This document shows, in pieces, positions 1 to 9,750 of a stretch of 9,750 nucleotides of DNA. The stretch comes from a bacterium (lineage in GTDB: Bacteria > Chloroflexota > Dormibacteria > Aeolococcales > Bog-877), in assembly GCA_021844355.1 (NCBI GenBank), contig JAKBTP010000135.1:1-9750 (forward strand), written 5' to 3'. Below the pieces are notes generated by a model. The model was not told where the DNA came from and did no database searches. It saw only the letters and a list, made by a program, of their open reading frames with translations. Positions within the stretch are counted from its first letter, which is position 1. The number at the start of each line of letters is the position of its first letter. The translations under genes and the position numbers were made by a program.

Positions 1-3923
<3,923 letters not shown>

Positions 3924-4019
3924 GGCTTGTCCGCCTCCTGGCGAATGGGTGGATGAGGTCGCGGCGCAAACGAGCGGCGGGCGCGAGCAGCGGTCGGGGA
4001 AGTCGGCGGCAGAGCACCC
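3924..4019 (-). other. rpoB-rpoC intergenic spacer with rpoC ribosome binding site
   Basis: A 96-nt spacer between the rpoB stop and the TTG start of rpoC. It holds a strong AGGAGG Shine-Dalgarno sequence at 3934-3939 (minus strand), 10 nt before the TTG. I see no terminator hairpin with a U-run and no convincing promoter, so rpoC is presumably cotranscribed with rpoB. The weak TTG start paired with a strong Shine-Dalgarno sequence may help balance beta and beta' synthesis; that is inference. Confidence 0.6.
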
Positions 4020-7550
<3,531 letters not shown>

Positions 7551-7672
7551 GAGCTAGAGTTCTCCAGGCAAGCGTGGGCGAAGGCTGAACTTCACAGGCG
7601 GCGGAATGACAATCCTACCACACCCGCCGTCCATGCCCCGTTGGCAGGCGCGGCCGCCAGCGCCGGGAGCCG
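7551..7672 (-). other. rplL-rpoB intergenic region
   Basis: A 122-nt spacer, the longest between genes of the ribosomal/RNAP part of this window. An inverted repeat cggcgg (7599-7604) / ccgccg (7624-7629) could form a 6-7 bp GC hairpin with a loop of about 19 nt in the transcript, but no U-run follows. In E. coli this interval contains an attenuator and an RNase III site that lower rpoBC expression relative to the ribosomal proteins. Position and length here suit a similar role, but the hairpin is weak and the function is inferred. A GGAG 11 nt before the rpoB ATG serves as ribosome binding site. Confidence 0.4.
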
Positions 7673-8053
7673 TTACTGGATCTCGGCGCTAGCCCCGGCC
7701 TCCTGAAGCTTCTTGGCGACCGACTCCGCCTCCTCGCGGCTGACACCCTCGCGCACCGGCTTGGGCGCCCCGTCGACCAGGTCCTTGGCCTCCTTCAGGC
7801 CGAGACCGGTGATCTCACGCACGGCCTTGATGGCGGCGATCTTCTGGTCCCCCGCCGCGGTCAGGATCACCGCGAACTCGGTCTGCTCCTCCGCCGGGGC
7901 CTCCGCCGCCGGCCCGGCCACGGCCACGGCCGCCACCGGCGCCGCCGCGGTGATGCCGTACTTCTCCTCGATCAACTTCTTGGCGTTGACGAGGTCCAGC
8001 ACGGTCCAGTCGGCCAGCGCCTCGACGAAGTCTTCCACCTTGACCTTGGCCAT
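7673..8053 (-). CDS. rplL: 50S ribosomal protein L7/L12
   Basis: Stalk protein of the large ribosomal subunit, 126 aa, which binds L10 as dimers and recruits and stimulates the translational GTPases (EF-Tu, EF-G, IF2). Domain order is typical: N-terminal dimerisation/L10-binding helices (about 1-34), an Ala/Pro-rich flexible hinge (about 35-55), and the C-terminal factor-binding domain (57-126) with the hallmark KIAAIKAVREITGLGLKEAK at 71-90 and PKPVREGVSREEAE after it. Two in-frame ATGs lie 6 nt apart, at 8059 and 8053. I chose 8053 because AAGGAGG (8066-8072) lies 9 nt from it but only 3 nt from the upstream ATG, and because MAKVKVEDFVEAL aligns with family N-termini. It is 52 nt downstream of rplJ, the usual partner, with no terminator between them. 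Confidence 0.98.
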   Translation of the reverse strand: MAKVKVEDFVEALADWTVLDLVNAKKLIEEKYGITAAAPVAAVAVAGPAAEAPAEEQTEFAVILTAAGDQKIAAIKAVREITGLGLKEAKDLVDGAPKPVREGVSREEAESVAKKLQEAGASAEIQ

Positions 8054-8065
8054 GTTCATCTACCT

Positions 8066-8072
8066 CCTTATG
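8066..8072 (-). promoter_or_regulatory. Strong rplL ribosome binding site
   Basis: AAGGAGG in a locally A/T-rich stretch of the rplJ-rplL spacer. Its spacing of 9 nt to the ATG at 8053 and 3 nt to the ATG at 8059 decides the rplL start in favour of 8053. A strong site fits the need to make several L12 copies per L10 from one mRNA. Confidence 0.75.
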
Positions 8073-8105
8073 TAAAGCATCTTGTCAGGACCGGGGACCG
8101 ACGGC

Positions 8106-8654
8106 TCAGGCAGCCTTCTCGGCCTTGGCGTCCAGCAGCCCCACCAGGCCCTGGACCGGCGACTGCAGCAGCTGAACCAGCTGGGCCACCGGCGCCTCGA
8201 TGACCCCCAGCAGCTGGGACATCAACACCTCGCGGGATGGGAGGTCGGCCAGTTGCCGGACCTCCTCGGCCGAGAGGACCTGGCCCTCAGCGATGCCCCC
8301 CTTGACCATCTCCGGGCGCCGATGCCCCCTGGCGTACTCCACGAGGATCCTCGCGGGGGCGCTCAGGTCGTCGTAGCCGATGGCCAGGGCCGTGGGCCCG
8401 ACCAGGCTGGAGCTGAGCTGGGGGATCCCCGCCTCCGTGCTGGCCCGCCGTGCGAGGGTGTTCTTGACCACCACGTAGTCGACGCCGCTGGAACGGAGGG
8501 AGCGGCGCAGCTCCTCCAGTTCGGCCACGCTCAGCCCCCGGTGGTCGGTGAGCACGGCGCTGCTCATCTTCCCCAACCGTTGGGTCAGATCGGCCACCGC
8601 GCTCTGCTTGTCCTCGGGGATCCGGGCGGCGCCGTGGGTGGGGGCGACGGTCAT
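8106..8654 (-). CDS. rplJ: 50S ribosomal protein L10
   Basis: L10, 182 aa, forms the base of the ribosomal stalk: its N-terminal domain binds 23S rRNA with L11 and its C-terminal helix carries the L12 dimers. Family motifs are clear: VLTDHRGLSVAELEELRRSL (34-53), VVVKNTLARRA (61-71), LVGPTALAIGYDD (84-96), the KGG/EG turn near 118-124 and LADLPSREVLMSQLLG (135-150). The tail at about 150-178 is the Ala/Leu-rich L12-binding helix. The ATG start at 8654 is preceded by CGAGGAGG, lying inside a hairpin loop described separately. With L12, L10 is the known autorepressor of this operon through the mRNA leader, which is visible directly upstream. rplK and rplA, its common upstream neighbours, are not present; deoC is there instead. 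Confidence 0.98.
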   Translation of the reverse strand: MTVAPTHGAARIPEDKQSAVADLTQRLGKMSSAVLTDHRGLSVAELEELRRSLRSSGVDYVVVKNTLARRASTEAGIPQLSSSLVGPTALAIGYDDLSAPARILVEYARGHRRPEMVKGGIAEGQVLSAEEVRQLADLPSREVLMSQLLGVIEAPVAQLVQLLQSPVQGLVGLLDAKAEKAA

Positions 8655-8679
8655 CGGGTGATTACCTCCTCGTCACCCG
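8655..8679 (-). promoter_or_regulatory. Hairpin presenting or masking the rplJ Shine-Dalgarno sequence
   Basis: A perfect 7-bp inverted repeat, cgggtga (8655-8661) and tcacccg (8673-8679), flanks an 11-nt loop that contains the whole rplJ Shine-Dalgarno sequence (GAGGAGG on the transcript). The 3' arm ends immediately before the ATG at 8654. In the mRNA this would put the ribosome binding site in a loop with the start codon at the stem foot. It lies at the 3' end of the L10 leader, so a regulatory link is likely but inferred. Confidence 0.6.
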
Positions 8680-8801
8680 GGGGAAGCCAGGCTCTCAGAC
8701 GGCGACCCCGCTGGGCCGCCGCCGGTCACCTGCGCGGGGTGGGGGTTTGAGCATCGCTGCCCCCGCGGTCTTCGGCTCCGGGGAACTGGCTGGTTCCAGA
8801 G
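8680..8801 (-). ncRNA. Ribosomal protein L10 leader (cis-regulatory mRNA element)
   Basis: The untranslated leader of the rplJL transcript, expected to bind the L10-(L12)n complex for feedback control. On the transcript, a GGAAC/GUUCC hairpin (8793-8797 with 8782-8786) comes first. Then comes the conserved CCGAAGACCGCGGGG (8775-8761), whose CGCGGGG pairs perfectly with CCCCGCG (8739-8733). The latter is followed by CAGGUGACC (8732-8724), so the two strands have the look of the kink-turn reported for this family (GUAGACAGC-like strand against a CAGGUGA-like strand). A further GC hairpin (8715-8720 with 8701-8706, one G-U pair) follows. Position directly before rplJ matches all known examples. 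No U-run terminator is visible, unlike attenuation-type leaders. The outer boundaries are approximate. Confidence 0.8.
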
Positions 8802-8807
8802 GGACCA

Positions 8808-8837
8808 AGTATAGGGCTCAGCGGCCGCTCGGGTCTC
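8808..8837 (-). promoter_or_regulatory. Putative sigma-70-type promoter for rplJL-rpoBC
   Basis: TATACT (8813-8808, minus strand) matches the -10 consensus at five of six positions. It stands out in GC-rich sequence and lies just after the deoC stop codon. An 18-nt spacer separates it from GAGACC (8837-8832), a weak -35 match containing the central GAC. A start site near 8801 would place the first nucleotides of the L10 leader immediately downstream, which is the strongest argument. The -35 is poor, so the exact promoter is tentative. Confidence 0.45.
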
Positions 8838-9522
8838 CGGCTCGGCGCGAGCGCCACTCCTCCACGATCTCGATGCCCCGGGACGCCCCGATCCGGGTGG
8901 CCCCGGCGGCCACCATCTCCTCGAGCTGGCCCAGGGCCCGAATCCCGCCGGCGGCCTTGATCCCCGTCGAAGGCGCGAGCCGCGAGCGGAGAAGGCGGAC
9001 GTCCCCGGCGCGGGTCGGGCGGATCCCCAGAAGCTTGTAGCCGGTGGAGGTCTTGATCAGGTCCGCTCCGCCGGCCTCGGCCGCCACCCCCACCAGCCCC
9101 GCCAGGTCGGCCGGGAGGACAGGGACCTCGATGATCACCTTAAGGAGTAGAGGGTGCGCCACCGCCCGGCGCACCGTCGCCACCTCCCGCTCCACCCAGG
9201 CGAGGTCTCCCTCCCGCGCGCGCCCGGTGTGCACCACCATGTCGATCTCGTCGACCCCCAGGTCGCAGAGCTCACCCGCCTCATGGGCCTTGACCTCCCG
9301 CGTGTCCAGGCCCAGTGGGAAGGAGACGCAGGCCGCGAGCCCGGTCGAGGTCCCCCTCAGGATGGGGAGCGCCACCTCCACCTGGTCGGGAAGCAGGCAC
9401 AGGGCGCGGAAGGCGAAGGGCACTGACCGTTCGCAGAAGGCGGCGATCTCCTGCGCCGAAGCCCCCATCTCCAGGTTGGTCTGGTCGATCAGCCCCGCCA
9501 GCTCCTCCTCGGTGCCGATCAC
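8818..9522 (-). CDS. deoC: Deoxyribose-phosphate aldolase (DeoC family)
   Basis: Predicted class I aldolase that cleaves 2-deoxy-D-ribose 5-phosphate to glyceraldehyde 3-phosphate and acetaldehyde in cytosolic deoxynucleoside catabolism. The 234-aa (beta/alpha)8 barrel is of usual length. The active site is complete: D94 in EIDMVV (E. coli D102), K128 in LLKVIIEV, the Schiff-base lysine K157 in ADLIKTSTGY (E. coli K167) and K189 in GIKAAGGIR (E. coli K201). The phosphate-binding ends GGIR and GATRIGAS follow. The N-terminal signature is unusual: IDQTNLEMGAS in place of the common IDHTLLKPxAT, so substrate preference may differ. The start is GTG at 9522, overlapping the upstream stop codon as GTGA. 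Only a weak GAGG precedes it, so translation probably depends on coupling to the upstream gene. No nucleoside phosphorylase or deoB is in view. The stop codon abuts the rplJ promoter. Confidence 0.88.
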   Translation of the reverse strand: MIGTEEELAGLIDQTNLEMGASAQEIAAFCERSVPFAFRALCLLPDQVEVALPILRGTSTGLAACVSFPLGLDTREVKAHEAGELCDLGVDEIDMVVHTGRAREGDLAWVEREVATVRRAVAHPLLLKVIIEVPVLPADLAGLVGVAAEAGGADLIKTSTGYKLLGIRPTRAGDVRLLRSRLAPSTGIKAAGGIRALGQLEEMVAAGATRIGASRGIEIVEEWRSRRAGDPSGR

Positions 9523-9750
9523 GGCCTCAACCGGGGAGCGAACCCCGACCAGCCAACCGCCACCCGGGTGGCGCCCGCTCGGAGCAGCGGAGCCGCCCGA
9601 GTCGGGGCGGTCACCCCTCCTGAGGCCACCACCGCCACCCCCGGGCCGACACGACGGCGGACCGCTGCGACCTGCTCCACACTCACCTCCCCGTCGAAGT
9701 GAGAGTTGGTCATGAGCACGTCGGCTCCCGCGTCCAGGGCGCCGGCCGCG
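9519..9750 (-). CDS. C-terminal part of an unidentified (beta/alpha)8-barrel protein, DeoC- or NadC-like
   Basis: A reading frame open to the right window edge, with the last 76 codons visible; the true start lies outside. The sequence shows two typical barrel strand-loops: AGADVLMTNSHFDGEVSVEQ, then VAVVASGGVT followed by LLRAGATRVAVGWSGFAP, the usual C-terminal phosphate-binding half. It aligns by eye to the same part of DeoC (AGADxIKTSTG...IKASGGIR...GATRIGAS), but the Schiff-base lysine is Met and the second lysine is Val. It also aligns to NadC (AGADxIMLDN...VEASGGVT...VDxISVG), but the acidic residues of LDN and EASGG are replaced. I therefore do not assign a function. It overlaps deoC by 4 nt (GTGA), so the two are translationally coupled and probably work together. 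Coding is supported by the overlap, the codon pattern and the fold motifs. Confidence 0.72.
   Translation of the reverse strand, partial: AAGALDAGADVLMTNSHFDGEVSVEQVAAVRRRVGPGVAVVASGGVTAPTRAAPLLRAGATRVAVGWSGFAPRLRP

Noticed and set aside
7612..7617. TAGGAT (minus strand) upstream of rpoB as a -10 element
   Set aside because: Only four of six consensus matches and no -35-like hexamer at a 16-18 nt spacing, so an internal rpoB promoter is not supported.
8054..8059. Upstream ATG as the rplL start (adds Met-Asn)
   Set aside because: Only 3 nt from the Shine-Dalgarno sequence, whereas the ATG at 8053 is at 9 nt and gives the family N-terminus.
8680..8715. Intrinsic terminator in the L10 leader
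   Set aside because: GC hairpins are present but no U-run follows any of them.

Overview
The window is part of a GC-rich bacterial chromosome. Every convincing gene is on the minus strand, so transcription runs from right to left. The order in transcription direction is: the 3' end of an unidentified (beta/alpha)8-barrel gene (9750-9519); deoC (9522-8818); an rplJ promoter and L10 leader (about 8837-8655); rplJ for L10 (8654-8106); rplL for L7/L12 (8053-7673); rpoB for the RNA polymerase beta subunit (7550-4020); and rpoC for beta' (3923 to beyond position 1).

Organism: the rplJL-rpoBC order is the normal bacterial one. RpoB is compact at 1176 residues and lacks the large insertions of proteobacterial beta. 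RpoC has a long charged, Ala/Glu-rich insertion behind its N-terminal zinc ribbon, a longer relative of the one in actinobacterial beta'. The sequence after the trigger loop (HTGGVAGLDITQGLPRVEEL) differs from the HQGGVGEDITGG type of Actinomycetia and is closer to what I know from Chloroflexota and deep actinobacterial relatives. I infer a GC-rich Terrabacteria-group organism (Chloroflexota, Dormibacterota or a deep Actinomycetota lineage) and cannot resolve it further.

The 8655-8837 stretch controls the ribosomal/RNAP operon. A -10-like TATACT lies 4 nt before the end of the deoC stop codon in reading direction. Just downstream are the kink-turn signature and paired arms of the ribosomal L10 leader, to which L10-(L12)n binds for feedback control. 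No U-tract terminator is visible. Instead the Shine-Dalgarno sequence of rplJ sits in the loop of a perfect 7-bp hairpin ending at the start codon, which suggests control of translation.

Upstream of rplJ, where rplK and rplA are usually found, there is instead a deoC gene joined by a 4-nt GTGA overlap to another barrel gene. That partial gene resembles DeoC or NadC in its phosphate-binding half but lacks the catalytic residues of either family at the visible positions. This is the least ordinary part of the window. I see no mobile element, CRISPR array, tRNA, rRNA or defence system.
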